From positions 1 through 35,447 of the IMG/VR virus record IMGVR_UViG_3300042430_001461: a DNA stretch of 35,447 nt; one strand, 5' to 3'. Source of the stretch: a virus. The notes beneath the pieces were generated by a model. It had not been told where the DNA came from. It made no database searches and saw only the letters and a program-made list of their open reading frames with translations. How positions within the stretch are numbered: the stretch's first letter is position 1; each line of letters begins with the position of its first letter. Both the position numbers and the translations under genes were made by a program. Shown here one piece after another: positions 20,809 through 30,200 of this stretch.

Positions 20809-21039
20809 ATGCAAACCGTGGCCAAGGAAGTCCGCACGGTCACCGTGCGGGTGCTGCGCCCGTTCCTCATCGGCGGCGAGGCGGTCGAGCCGGGCGCCGA
20901 GCTGCAGATGGACTACATCAACGCGCGCGGCTTTGAAAGCGCCGGCAAGGCCACCATCGTGGCCGATGCGGTGGCTGCAGAAAAGCCCGCCCCCGTGGCA
21001 GTCGAGGCCCCCAAGCCCGCGGCCAAGAAAGGCAGGTGA
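20809..21039 (+). CDS. Small head-associated protein
   Basis: 76 aa, ATG at 20809. The N-terminal ~50 residues (EVRTVTVRVLRPFLIGGEAV, EPGAELQMDYINARGFESAG) look like a small beta-barrel of a type found after capsid genes in siphoviruses, similar in pattern to DUF7210-like proteins. The tail is Ala/Pro/Lys-rich (EAPKPAAKKGR). The role is unknown. Confidence 0.65.
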   Translation: MQTVAKEVRTVTVRVLRPFLIGGEAVEPGAELQMDYINARGFESAGKATIVADAVAAEKPAPVAVEAPKPAAKKGR

Positions 21040-21419
21040 ATTTCATGCTCAACTTCATCGGCGAGGCCCTGAGCCTCAATGCGCTGGGCCTGGCGCCCGC
21101 CTCTTACGCGGCCGGCGCCAATAACGGCCCATGGGTCGACGTGCGCAACGTCGAGGGCCAGCTCGCGGTGCTGCTGAACGTCGGCGCCGTCACCGGCAAC
21201 GTGGTGTTCAGCCTGCAAGACGCCACCGACGGCAGCGGCACCGGCGCCGCTGCGCTCACGCCGGCCGTGGCCACCTCCGCCATCACCACCGCCAGCACGG
21301 CCCACCGCCTGGTGGTGCCCGCCGGCAGCGTGCGCGGCTGGATCCGCGTGGTGGCCACCGTGACCACCGGCCCGGTGTTCGCAGGCGCCAACGTCGCCGG
21401 CTACAACGGCAGCGCGTAA
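21036..21419 (+). CDS. Candidate head decoration/stabilising protein
   Basis: 127 aa from GTG at 21036 overlapping the previous stop (GTGA); an ATG at 21045 with AGG upstream is an alternative. After a short N-terminal helix (NFIGEALSLNALGLAPA), the protein is a beta-rich, Gly/Ala/Thr-rich fold with VVFSLQDATDGSG and RLVVPAGSVRGWIRVVATVT. I recall this pattern from phage proteins following the capsid gene. A decoration or connector role is inferred. Confidence 0.6.
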   Translation: MNFMLNFIGEALSLNALGLAPASYAAGANNGPWVDVRNVEGQLAVLLNVGAVTGNVVFSLQDATDGSGTGAAALTPAVATSAITTASTAHRLVVPAGSVRGWIRVVATVTTGPVFAGANVAGYNGSA

Positions 21420-21694
21420 TGCTTGAGACCGACCTCGACCGCCTGGCGTATCTCACGGCCTGCGGCGAGCAGGTGACCATCAACGGCCAACCGGTGTGGG
21501 CGGTGGCGGATAACGCCTACGTCAACGTGCTCGACCTAGCCGCCGGCACCCGCCCGCAACTGATCGCGCGCAGCAGTGACGTAGCCGCCGTGGTGACCGG
21601 CGCGGGTGTGGTGATGCAGGGCACCGCCTACAACGTGGCCGAGATCCAGCCGGACGGCACCGGCATGACCACGCTGATCCTGACCAAGGCCTGA
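21419..21694 (+). CDS. Head-tail joining protein, FII-like
   Basis: 91 aa from the ATG at 21419, overlapping the previous stop (TAATG); the longer frame starting at 21131 overlaps a better gene. The small beta fold with LAYLTACGEQVTINGQPVWA, a middle segment PQLIARSSDVAAVVTGAGVV and a C-terminal TAYNVAEIQPDGTGMTTLIL resembles the lambda gpFII family (PF05354), which seals the head and forms the tail docking surface. Position between capsid and tail-terminator genes agrees. Confidence 0.7.
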   Translation: MLETDLDRLAYLTACGEQVTINGQPVWAVADNAYVNVLDLAAGTRPQLIARSSDVAAVVTGAGVVMQGTAYNVAEIQPDGTGMTTLILTKA

Positions 21695-21696
21695 CC

Positions 21697-22137
21697 ATGC
21701 CCCACGTGCGCAACGACCTGCGGGCCGCTGTGGTCGCCGCAGTGACAGGGCTCGCCCAGACGCAGGCGCGCGTGCATACCGCGCGCGTGTATCCGCTGCG
21801 CGAGCTTGATATGCCGGCGCTGGTGGTCAACACCACCAGCGACAGTGCCGAGACTGAGGGCGGCATCGACGTGCTGTATGTGCCGCGCGTTGTCACGGTC
21901 GAGGTGCAGGCCTTTGCACGCGGGGCCAACCTCGCCAACACGCTCGACACAATCTGCGAGCAGGTCGAGATCGCCCTCGGTGCCGCGCTCACCGTGCAGG
22001 GCAAGGCTGTGCAGTTGATCTACCAGGCCACCGAGATCGAGTTCGATGGCGAGGCCGAGCAACCGATCGGCCGCGCCGCCATGACATTCAACGCCACGCT
22101 TTACACCGCGAGCAACGCGCCGGGCACGCTGCTCTAG
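21697..22137 (+). CDS. Tail terminator protein, gpU-like
   Basis: 146 aa, ATG at 21697. It starts with a helix (VRNDLRAAVVAAVTGLAQTQ), then the VYPLRELDMPALVVNT block typical of gpU (PF06141). This is followed by VTVEVQAFARGANLANTLDT, a helix and a C-terminal strand region. gpU-type proteins cap the growing tail tube and stop polymerisation. Its location directly before the tail tube gene is the expected one. Confidence 0.8.
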   Translation: MPHVRNDLRAAVVAAVTGLAQTQARVHTARVYPLRELDMPALVVNTTSDSAETEGGIDVLYVPRVVTVEVQAFARGANLANTLDTICEQVEIALGAALTVQGKAVQLIYQATEIEFDGEAEQPIGRAAMTFNATLYTASNAPGTLL

Positions 22138-22170
22138 GTTCGACCTCCCCCGGCATCACGGAGCAACATC

Positions 22171-22821
22171 ATGGCAATTACCCTTTCCACGGGCACCGTG
22201 GTCGCCGTTGCGTCGACCTACGGCAGCTCGGTCAACATGACCGCCATCACCAACGCCGCCAGCGCGGTGGCCACGCTGGCCGCCGGCCATAGCGTGGTGG
22301 TCGGTGACTTTCTCGAGGTGACCAGCGGCTGGGACCTGCTCAGCGGCCGCATCGTGCGCGTGAGCAACGTCGCCACCAACGACATCACCTTCGAGGGCAT
22401 CAACACCACCAGCACCGCCAACTATCCGGCCGGTGCGGGCACCGGCACGATCCGCCGCATCACGGCCTGGACCAACGTTACGCAGATTCGCAACATCGCC
22501 CCCGGTGGCGGTGAACAGAATTTCGTAGACGTGACTACCATTGTGGACCGCGTGCAGAAGCAGATCCCCACCACGCGCAGCCCGCAGACTTTGCAGCTCA
22601 CGGTGCTCGATGATCCCGCGCTGGCTTGGTACACCGTGGTCAACGGCGCGGCCGAATTAGCCACGCCCACCGCCATCCGGCTGATCTTCCCCAACGCCAG
22701 CCGCCTGGTGGCTAACGGCTACTGGAGTCTGCAGACCACGCCCAACGTGGCCGCCAATGAGCCGCTCACGGCCAACATCGACATCAGCTTCTCGGCTACG
22801 CCGACGCGGTACAGCACATGA
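22171..22821 (+). CDS. Major tail tube protein, gpV-like
   Basis: 216 aa, ATG at 22171 with CGGAG upstream. Features of the tail tube family (PF08813-like) are the VASTYGSSVNMTAITNAA start, an inserted beta segment with HSVVVGDFLEVTSGWDLLSG, then FVDVTTIVDRVQKQIPTTRS and a C-terminal LTANIDISFSATPTRYS. It polymerises as rings around the tape measure. It precedes the tail chaperone genes, overlapping them by ATGA. Confidence 0.85.
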   Translation: MAITLSTGTVVAVASTYGSSVNMTAITNAASAVATLAAGHSVVVGDFLEVTSGWDLLSGRIVRVSNVATNDITFEGINTTSTANYPAGAGTGTIRRITAWTNVTQIRNIAPGGGEQNFVDVTTIVDRVQKQIPTTRSPQTLQLTVLDDPALAWYTVVNGAAELATPTAIRLIFPNASRLVANGYWSLQTTPNVAANEPLTANIDISFSATPTRYST

Positions 22822-23198
22822 GCGACATTGAGCAACTCAAGGCGCGCGCGCTGGCCGCGCGCCGCTTTAGCGTCGTGGTGGACGGCCGCACTTACGTGTT
22901 GCAGCTCCCAACTCAGCACGAGCTGGAGCTTGCTGCCGCCCGTAAAGCGGCCGGCGAGGCCGGTATGGTCGAGTTTTTCCGCGCTCAGCTCGAACGCGCG
23001 GTGGTGGGATGGTCCGACGTTACCGACGCGGTCTTCGTCGGCGGGCAAAGTCTGGACTATGCGCCGGTGCCCTACAGCCCGGAGCTTGTCCCTTGGCTGC
23101 TCGACGCCCAGCCGGCAGATGCCGAGCAGCTACGCGCGGCCCTGATCGAAAAGCTCGCCGAGCGGCGCGCTCGCGTGGAGGCCGCCGCAAAAAACTAG
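22818..23198 (+). CDS. Tail assembly chaperone, gpG-like
   Basis: 126 aa, ATG overlapping the tail tube stop (ATGA). It has a short beta region (RRFSVVVDGRTYVLQLPTQH) followed by helices rich in Ala, Glu and Arg. It lies between the tube and tape measure, the invariable position of G-type chaperones, which coat the tape measure during tail assembly. It ends at a slippery sequence that allows synthesis of the longer GT form. Confidence 0.82.
   Translation: MSDIEQLKARALAARRFSVVVDGRTYVLQLPTQHELELAAARKAAGEAGMVEFFRAQLERAVVGWSDVTDAVFVGGQSLDYAPVPYSPELVPWLLDAQPADAEQLRAALIEKLAERRARVEAAAKN
23189..23195 (+). promoter_or_regulatory. -1 programmed frameshift slippery site (A AAA AAC)
   Basis: The heptamer A AAA AAC lies in frame (GCA AAA AAC TAG) directly before the stop of the G-like gene. 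A -1 slip re-pairs both tRNAs and continues in the frame open to 23452. This is a canonical X XXY YYZ heptamer at the canonical location for tail chaperone frameshifting. Confidence 0.88.
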
Positions 23199-23452
23199 TG
23201 GAGCGCCTCACGTGGGAACGTTCCCGCGGCGAGGCGCAGAAGCTCGCCGCCATGGGCATGGGCGAGGCCGCCGCTGGCCCGCCCGACTGGCACCCCGATG
23301 CACTCGCCGCCGCCCACGCTTGGCACTGGCTGGGCGGCTGGCAACCGACCGCGCTGCCGCTGTACTGCAGCCTGCACGATGTCACCGATCTGGACCTGCT
23401 CACCGAGCTGTTGCTAGTCGTCCGAAAGCACACGTCCCATGGCGAACACTGA
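23195..23452 (+). CDS. Frameshift extension of tail chaperone (T part of GT)
   Basis: Reached by -1 slippage at 23189-23195. The extension adds 85 residues (LVERLTWERSRGEAQKLAAM ... VVRKHTSHGEH) to give a 211-aa GT protein. There is no good independent start near its beginning. The extension has a Trp-rich middle (AWHWLGGWQPTALPLYC). In lambda, the T domain binds tail tube subunits and the G domain binds the tape measure. Its end overlaps the tape measure start by 14 bases. Confidence 0.85.
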   Translation, partial: LVERLTWERSRGEAQKLAAMGMGEAAAGPPDWHPDALAAAHAWHWLGGWQPTALPLYCSLHDVTDLDLLTELLLVVRKHTSHGEH

Positions 23453-25103
23453 CGCCCGCGTTGTCATCACCGCCGAAGATCGGGCCACCCGCGTCCTGAA
23501 AGGGATTCGCGGCTCTATCGACGGCGCGGTTGCCGCGTTCGGCCAGCTCGGTGCAGCAGGAGCGGCGCTTGGCGCTGGTGCGGCGCTTGCCGGCTTGCGC
23601 TCGCTAGTCAGCTCAATCGATGACCTGGACGAGGCCGCGCAAGGGCTAGGCATCACGGCGGTGCAGTTGTCCAACCTGCGGCAGGCCGCAGGCGAAGCGG
23701 GCATTGGTGCCGAGGCGTTTGGCACCGCTCTTACGCGGCTTAACGTCCGCATCGGCGAGGCGGCCACCGGCAACGAGGACGCGATCCGCCTTTTCAGGGC
23801 GCTGGGCGTTGCCGTCAAGGATGCCGGCGGCGAGATCCGCCCGGCCGATGCGGTGCTGCGTGATCTGGCCGCACGCTTTCAGGCGCTGGACGACGGCCCG
23901 GCCAAGGCGGCGCTGGCGGTCGATCTCTTTGGCCGCGCCGGTGCCAAGCTGGTGCCGCTGCTCAACCAGGGCGCCGATGGGCTGGAGCGCTTCAGCGGCT
24001 TGACCGATGAAACCGTCAAGCAGGCCGCCCGCCTGCAGGGCGAGCTCGACAAGCTGGCCAACTCGTGGGAGCGGCTCAAGTTCTCCATCGCCGAGCAGGC
24101 GGTGCCGGCCGTCAACACCGCCATCGATGTGTTCCGCCGGCTGGACTTTGCCAAGATTGCCGAGCAGCTGTTCCAGCCGTTGGGCATCGGCAAGGCCACG
24201 CAAGAGCTGCGCCGGCAGATCGTCGCCGCCAAGGCGGAAACGGAGCAGTACGCGCGCGCCGTGGCTGAAGGCGCCAAGGTCAGCGGCGCCGAGGCGGTGG
24301 CCCTGCAGGGCAGCTCGCGCGCCGTGCTCGAAAACGCCCGAGCCAAGGACGTTGCAACCAAAGCCACCGTTAAGCAGGTCGACGCGCAACGTCAATTGCT
24401 GACCGAGTATGAGAACAACGTCGCCATCCTGCGTGACGCGCAGCGCCTCCAGCGCGAAATCGACCAGGCCGTCGCTGAGCGCGAGCAGCGACTCGCCAAC
24501 CTCACCGGCCGCAGCGCAGCCGAGCAGCAAGCGCGCGACCTGCAACTGATTGATGATGCGCTAATTGAGGGCACGATCAGCCTGCAAGAATATGATGCTG
24601 CGTACACCCGCATCTTCGGTCTCAACAGCGAGGTCAGTCAGGGTATCGAAAAGCAGAAAGACGGCCTTGAAGGGCTGGCCCTGACATTTGCCAGCAGCGT
24701 CGGCGCGTTCATCGAGCGTGGCGGCAGTGTGCGCAGCTTCTTCGAGGCGTTGCTGCAAGACCTCCTAAAGCTAACCACGCAGCTCCTGATCGTTAAGCCG
24801 TTGGCTGAGGCCTTGAAAGCTGCGTTCAGTGGTGGCGGCGGCGTCGGTGGCAGCATCAGCAGTTTGTTCGCCGGCTTCTTCGCCGACGGCGGCTTCATCC
24901 CGCCCGGCCGGTTCGGGGTGGTCGGCGAGCGCGGGCCTGAGCTGGCCTTCGGTGGCCGCAGCGGGCAGACCATCAGCCCGATGGGCGGCCCCACCATCAA
25001 CATCAACCTGCCGCCCGGCAGCAACGTTACCCGGCAGACGGCCAACCAGATCGCCGGTGCCGTGTCGCGCCAGCTCGCTATAGCCAACCGCCGCAACGGG
25101 TAG
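23439..25103 (+). CDS. Tail tape measure protein
   Basis: 554 aa, ATG at 23439. It has a hydrophobic Ala/Gly-rich segment near residues 25-60, followed by long helical coiled-coil regions (~210-380). The C-terminal SVRSFFEALLQDLLKLTTQL, IVKPLAEALKAAF and GFFADGGFIPPGRFGVVGER are the hallmarks of the lambda-type tape measure C-terminal domain (PF09718). It sets tail length. At about 0.15 nm per residue this predicts a tail near 80 nm, short for a siphovirus. Confidence 0.9.
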   Translation: MANTDARVVITAEDRATRVLKGIRGSIDGAVAAFGQLGAAGAALGAGAALAGLRSLVSSIDDLDEAAQGLGITAVQLSNLRQAAGEAGIGAEAFGTALTRLNVRIGEAATGNEDAIRLFRALGVAVKDAGGEIRPADAVLRDLAARFQALDDGPAKAALAVDLFGRAGAKLVPLLNQGADGLERFSGLTDETVKQAARLQGELDKLANSWERLKFSIAEQAVPAVNTAIDVFRRLDFAKIAEQLFQPLGIGKATQELRRQIVAAKAETEQYARAVAEGAKVSGAEAVALQGSSRAVLENARAKDVATKATVKQVDAQRQLLTEYENNVAILRDAQRLQREIDQAVAEREQRLANLTGRSAAEQQARDLQLIDDALIEGTISLQEYDAAYTRIFGLNSEVSQGIEKQKDGLEGLALTFASSVGAFIERGGSVRSFFEALLQDLLKLTTQLLIVKPLAEALKAAFSGGGGVGGSISSLFAGFFADGGFIPPGRFGVVGERGPELAFGGRSGQTISPMGGPTININLPPGSNVTRQTANQIAGAVSRQLAIANRRNG

Positions 25104-25107
25104 CCGA

Positions 25108-26010
25108 ATGAGCTTCATGGAACTCCCGCGCTTCCCCGAGCGCATCAGCGTGCAGGCCAGCGGTGGACCGGGGTACAGCACCGATATTGTCACCGTGCGC
25201 GCTGGGTTCGAGAGCCGCAACATCAACTGGTCTCAGTCCCGCGCGCGCTTTGATTTGTCGCATGCGCCCCGCACCGAGGCGCAGAAGGACGAGCTGCTCG
25301 CCTTTTTCCGCATGGCGCGCGGTGCAGCCTACGGATTCAGGTACAAAGACTGGGCGGATTTTCGCGCGACCCACAGCAACGGCGTAATGCGTGGTCTCGT
25401 CGGTACGGTGGAGCAGGGCACGGCCGGGCAGGGCTTCGGCGTTGCAACCTATCAACTGTTCAAGCGGTACGGCAGCGGCGCGTTCGCGGAAGACCGCCGC
25501 ATTCGCAAGCCGGTGCCCAACACGGCGGCGGTCTTGCGCAACGGTGCCCCGGTCACGTTTGGCACGCTCGCCGGGCAGGCGACACTAGACAACACCACCG
25601 GCGTGCTCACGTTTGTCGCTGACCAGACACGCACCGTCAGCAGCCACATCGTCGGCGCTACACACCAGCTCACACTAGCCAGCGCGTTTTCGCCCAATTT
25701 GGTCTTGGGCGGCCGCGTCTGGGTGACCGGCGTTACCGGCACCGCGGCCGCCGTGCTCAACAATCGCAGCCACTCGGTCACTGGCGTAAGCGGCGCCGTC
25801 GTTATTTTGGGCACTGCCACTAGCGGTCTTACGGCCACTGGCGGCGAAGCCAGATTTTTCCCACAGCCGACCGAGACGCTGACGTGGTCTGGCGAGTTTG
25901 ACGTGCCGGTTCGCTTTGAGTCCGACGAGGCTCGCATCCAGATTATCGACCGCACGCAATCCGAGCTGCTGTACGCGTGGCAGACGCAGCTCGTCGAGGT
26001 GCGAGTATGA
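25108..26010 (+). CDS. Distal tail protein, DUF2460 family
   Basis: 300 aa, ATG at 25108. The N-terminal ELPRFPERISVQASGGPGYS, the block SRNINWSQSRARFDLSHAPR and FRMARGAAYGFRYKDWADF match DUF2460 (PF09343/TIGR02217), the distal tail protein of gene transfer agents and many siphoviruses. The middle (~150-250) contains an extra beta/Thr-Val-rich insertion. It forms the ring below the tail tube to which the hub proteins attach. Confidence 0.9.
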   Translation: MSFMELPRFPERISVQASGGPGYSTDIVTVRAGFESRNINWSQSRARFDLSHAPRTEAQKDELLAFFRMARGAAYGFRYKDWADFRATHSNGVMRGLVGTVEQGTAGQGFGVATYQLFKRYGSGAFAEDRRIRKPVPNTAAVLRNGAPVTFGTLAGQATLDNTTGVLTFVADQTRTVSSHIVGATHQLTLASAFSPNLVLGGRVWVTGVTGTAAAVLNNRSHSVTGVSGAVVILGTATSGLTATGGEARFFPQPTETLTWSGEFDVPVRFESDEARIQIIDRTQSELLYAWQTQLVEVRV

Positions 26011-26849
26011 AGACCCTGTCCACTGGTCTGCAAGAACATCTCGCGCAAGAGGTCACCACCCTGCGCACGCTGGTGAGAGTCACGCGCCGCGATGCGCAGG
26101 TGTTCGGCTTTACGGATTCTGACGACGATATCGAGTATCAGTCGGTCCTATACCGCGCGCGCAGCGGCGCCAGCGGATCTGCCGTCGTATCGGGCGCCGA
26201 CCTGTCAACCGATAATCTTGAGGTGCTGGGCCTGCTGTCTGGCAGCGACATCACCGAGGCGGACTTAGAGGCTGGCGTGTGGGACGCCGCGCAGGTGATT
26301 GTGTCGCAGGTCAACGTGGCGAACTTGTCGCAAGGCGAACTAATGCTGCGCGTCGGACAGTTTGGTGAGGTCGAGCGCGCCAACGGCACTTGGCGAGTCG
26401 AGGTTCGCGGCCTTACAAACACGCTGCAGCGGACCATCACTCGCACGTACCTTCCGACCTGCGATGCAGACCTGGGTGATGCGCGCTGCGGCGTCAACCT
26501 GACCTCGCGCACTCAGAGCAACACCGTCGCAACTGTGCTTAGCGCGCGGCAGTTTGTTAGCCCAACCCTGCCTGGCGCTGCCGGTGTGTACGCTGGCGGC
26601 CGCCTGACCTGGACCAGCGGCGGCAACGCGGGCCGTCAAATGGAGGTGCTCAACAACGACGGGGCGGGCGGTGTTCAGCTCGTTCTGGACATGCCGGTAC
26701 TCATTGCCGTGGCTGACCAGTTCACGGTCGTTGAGGGTTGCAACAAGACGACTAATCACTGCGCCAACAAGTTTGGCAATGTCGTCAATTTCCGTGGATT
26801 CCCACACGTGCCCGGCGTCGACAAGACGTTGCGCTACGGGGGCAGTTGA
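26007..26849 (+). CDS. Tail tip hub protein, DUF2163 family
   Basis: 280 aa from the ATG at 26007, overlapping the previous stop (ATGA), with GAGGT upstream; an earlier in-frame start is less likely. KTLSTGLQEHLAQEVTTLRT and VRVTRRDAQVFGFTDSDDDI start the protein as in DUF2163 (PF09931/TIGR02218). The C-terminal region includes CDADLGDARCGVNL and GCNKTTNHCANKFGNVVNFR with the conserved cysteines. In gene transfer agents this protein binds an iron-sulfur cluster through such cysteines and forms the hub below the distal tail ring. Confidence 0.9.
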   Translation: MKTLSTGLQEHLAQEVTTLRTLVRVTRRDAQVFGFTDSDDDIEYQSVLYRARSGASGSAVVSGADLSTDNLEVLGLLSGSDITEADLEAGVWDAAQVIVSQVNVANLSQGELMLRVGQFGEVERANGTWRVEVRGLTNTLQRTITRTYLPTCDADLGDARCGVNLTSRTQSNTVATVLSARQFVSPTLPGAAGVYAGGRLTWTSGGNAGRQMEVLNNDGAGGVQLVLDMPVLIAVADQFTVVEGCNKTTNHCANKFGNVVNFRGFPHVPGVDKTLRYGGS

Positions 26850-27283
26850 TGAGCGTGACCTCGCAACAGGTTGTGGCTGCCGCTCGCGGCTGGCTGGGCA
26901 CGCGCTGGCAGCATCAGGCCAGCGTCAAAGGCGTGGCGTGCGACTGCGTGGGCCTAGTGGCCGGTGTGGCGCGCGAGCTGGGACTGCTGCACGCCGACCT
27001 GCCGCCCTACGAGCGCACTGCCGACGGGGCCACGCTCACCCGGCTGTGCGCGCAGCACATGCGACGCGTGCCGCTGCCCAGCCTGCAGCCGGGCCACGTA
27101 GCCATGCTGCGCTTCGAGGCCTACCCCACGCATCTCGCAGTAGTGGGTGACTACGCCCACGGCGGCCTGTCCCTCATTCACGCCAGCGCGCCCGCGCGTC
27201 GCGTTATCGAGCACCGGCTCGACGACCTGTGGTGGTTTCGACTGGTCAATGGGTTCGAGCTGCCGGGCGTGGAGTACGTATGA
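26849..27283 (+). CDS. NlpC/P60 cell-wall peptidase of the tail tip
   Basis: 144 aa from the ATG at 26849, overlapping the previous stop (TGATG). The catalytic Cys33 lies in CDCVGL, His95 in YPTHLAVVGD, and the third polar residue is likely His111 in LSLIHAS. This is the NlpC/P60 fold used by GTA gp14 and similar tail-tip peptidases to cut cell-wall peptides during DNA entry. It sits in the conserved DUF2460-DUF2163-NlpC-tip order. Confidence 0.9.
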   Translation: MSVTSQQVVAAARGWLGTRWQHQASVKGVACDCVGLVAGVARELGLLHADLPPYERTADGATLTRLCAQHMRRVPLPSLQPGHVAMLRFEAYPTHLAVVGDYAHGGLSLIHASAPARRVIEHRLDDLWWFRLVNGFELPGVEYV

Positions 27284-30200
27284 GCGACGCCGCGGCTCGA
27301 AGTGGGCTCACGCTGATCGGTCAGTCTGCCGGGGCGGCTATCGGCGGACCAATCGGCGCCGCCGTCGGCGGCGCTATCGGTAACGCGGTAGGCTGGTGGT
27401 TATTCCCCGAGCAGATCACCGCCGAGGGGCCGCGCCTGTCCGAGCTGACGGTGCAGGCGAGCACCTACGGCGTGACCATCCCGGTCGTGTACGGCCAATG
27501 GAGATTGACCGGAAATATCATCTGGGCGGCGGACATCCGAGAGACGCGCCAAGAGCGTGATGCAGGCGGCAAGGGCGGCCCGCAGCAGACGCAGGTCTCT
27601 TACACCTACGATGCGAGTTTCGCCGTGGGCCTATGCGAGGGTCCAATCGCGGGCGTGCTGCGCATCTGGGCCGACTCGCGCTTGGTATATGACGTGAGCG
27701 CCACCGCAGACGCCGAGGCGGTGGCCGCCAGTATCAACGTGGGCGACGTGATCACCGTCTACACCGGCACGCAAACGCAAATGCCGGACCCAACCATTGA
27801 GGCCGCGCTCGGCGTAGGCAACGTGCCCGCCTATCGCGGCCTGGCCTACGTCGTATTCCGCGATTTTGCCCTCGGTGACTACGGCAACCGGATACCCAAT
27901 CTGTCTTTCGAGGTCATCGAGAACGGCGACCTGGAGCCCGGCTTTAGGGTGCTGGACGTGGCCGCGCCCACCGAGCCGCTGTACCGACTTAACGCCGCGC
28001 CACTCCGACAAGACCCGATCATCAGCACCTTTGGCGGCGGCATCATCCGCGTGCTGAGCTCGAGAAATATGGGGCAGACCCGGCTGTACGAGGTGACCGG
28101 CGCTTACATCGGCGCCACCTCAGCTTCCTACGGCGAGTCCAACCTGCCGCCGTTTGGCGTCCTCAATGACCCGCCGAACGGGTTTTATTGGGGTGGCTGG
28201 CAGCTCGGCGAGTCCGGTTACACGATCTTCAACCACTTCTCGCAGGACTCGCCCGAGCGCTTTCTGCGCATTGACAACGTCAGCGAGTCAATCCAGAGCC
28301 TCGAAACAGGTACGCCGATTCAAGGCCTGGAGTTGGCCGGTCTTGTCGCATGCGTTGACTGTCTGCACTACGTGGTTCTCACTACGTCAAATGTCCCGAC
28401 GGTGACCAACTGGTATCTGTTCCGGTGGAACGGCGTGGGGCCGGAGCTGGTGCGCAGCGGTACGGTCGAGGCCGTGAATGGCGAGGATTGGCTGACGTTC
28501 GGCGTCTCTCCGGTCAATCAATTCAGCGGCCACCGGGGAGCCTCCATGCTGGAGTCCGACCTCACGCACCTGTGGGTCTATCTCGGAGACGGTGATCTCG
28601 CGGTCTACAAGCTGGACCGCGACAACGTGATGCGCCGCGTGTTGCTGTTCGATGGCTCGACCGCCCGTCGGCCGCGCTTGGAGTTTGTTACCGCCGGCGT
28701 AGGGCTCAACGCCGACCGCGGGCTGTGCTGCGTGCTCGGCACGACCGAACTTGACGTCACCCGCATCTACATGTACAGCCGCCTGACCGGCGGCAGCACC
28801 GGAACGCGCACGGTCTCGCAGGTGATTAATGGCCTGTGTCAGCGTGCGGGGCTGACGGTCGGCCAACTCTCCTCGTCCACGTTAACTGACCCGGTCATCG
28901 GGTATGGCGTCAGTCAGCCGCAGACTGCGCGCTCGGCTATTGAAGCGCTTAGCCGCGTGTACCCGTTCACCGGCGTCGAGAGCGGCACGCAGTTGAGGTT
29001 TGCCGGCCGCAACAGCGCCGCGGTGGCGACCATCAACGCGGACGATCTGGGCGCCACGGCCGGCGATGATGCTGTCGATCTCGTAGTCTCCACGCGCGCG
29101 CAGGAAACCGACCTGCCGGCCCGTATGACACTACGCTACCCGGCCGTTGATGCAGACTATCAAGTCGGCGCGCAAAGCGCGCGCCGCATGATCACCGGCA
29201 GCGAGCAGGTGCTCGAGTTGGATATCCCGGTCGCCCTGACAGACCAGCGCGCGGCAGAGGCGGCGCAAGTGTTGCTGTCTGAGGCGTGGGTCGCCCGCAA
29301 CCAGCGTCAATTTGCGACCACGCGCAAGTGGGCCGCGCTGGAGCCGGGCGACGTGGTCAACCTGGCGCTGCCGCAGACCACTTACACCGTGCGCATTGTG
29401 CGCAAGAGCGAGGCTGGCGGACTGGTGCAGTGGGAGGCAGTTGACCATTCCAGCGCGGCGTACACAACGAGCGTAGTAGCGGGGCAGACTCCGCCCGGCG
29501 TGCCCGTAGGCCTGCCAGCCGTTACGCAGTGCGAGATCATGGATCTGCCGCCTCTGCGCGACAATGATGACGACGGTGGCGTGTACGCAGCGGTCGTCCC
29601 AATCAGTGGCCGCCGCTGGAACGGCGCGCTCATTGAGCGGCGGCCCATCAACGTCGCTACCTGGCAAGCAGTAGAGACCGTCTATTCGGGCGGTACACTC
29701 GGCTGCATGGTCACGGCGCTGCCGCCGTTCTCGGGCGGCAACAGGTGGGACCAGTCCAGCGAGGCGCAGGTCGAGATGCTATCCGGCGCGCTGTCCAGCG
29801 TAACAGAGCTGGCTGTGCTCAACGGCGCTAACGCCGCGCTGATCGGCGACGAGATTGTTCAGTTCCGCGAGGCAACGCTGCTCAGCGGCACGACCTACCG
29901 GCTACGCGGTTTTCTGCGTCAACGCCGCGCAACCACCGCAGAGGCGGCAACGCACACGGCCAACGAGCGATTTGTCCTGCTCGATGCTGCCAGCCTGCGG
30001 CGGATCAACGTGTCTCTGGGAGAGGTGGGCTACACGTTCGTCTACACGGCCGTCACGCTGGGGGGGCGGCGTGACCTAATGTACCGGCAGACCGTTAAAC
30101 ACACCGGCCGGGCGATCAGGCCCCTGAGCCCAGTGTTGCTTAACGCAGTGCGAGGCGCGGACGACAGGCTGCGTTTTACGTGGACCCGCCGCGCACGGAT

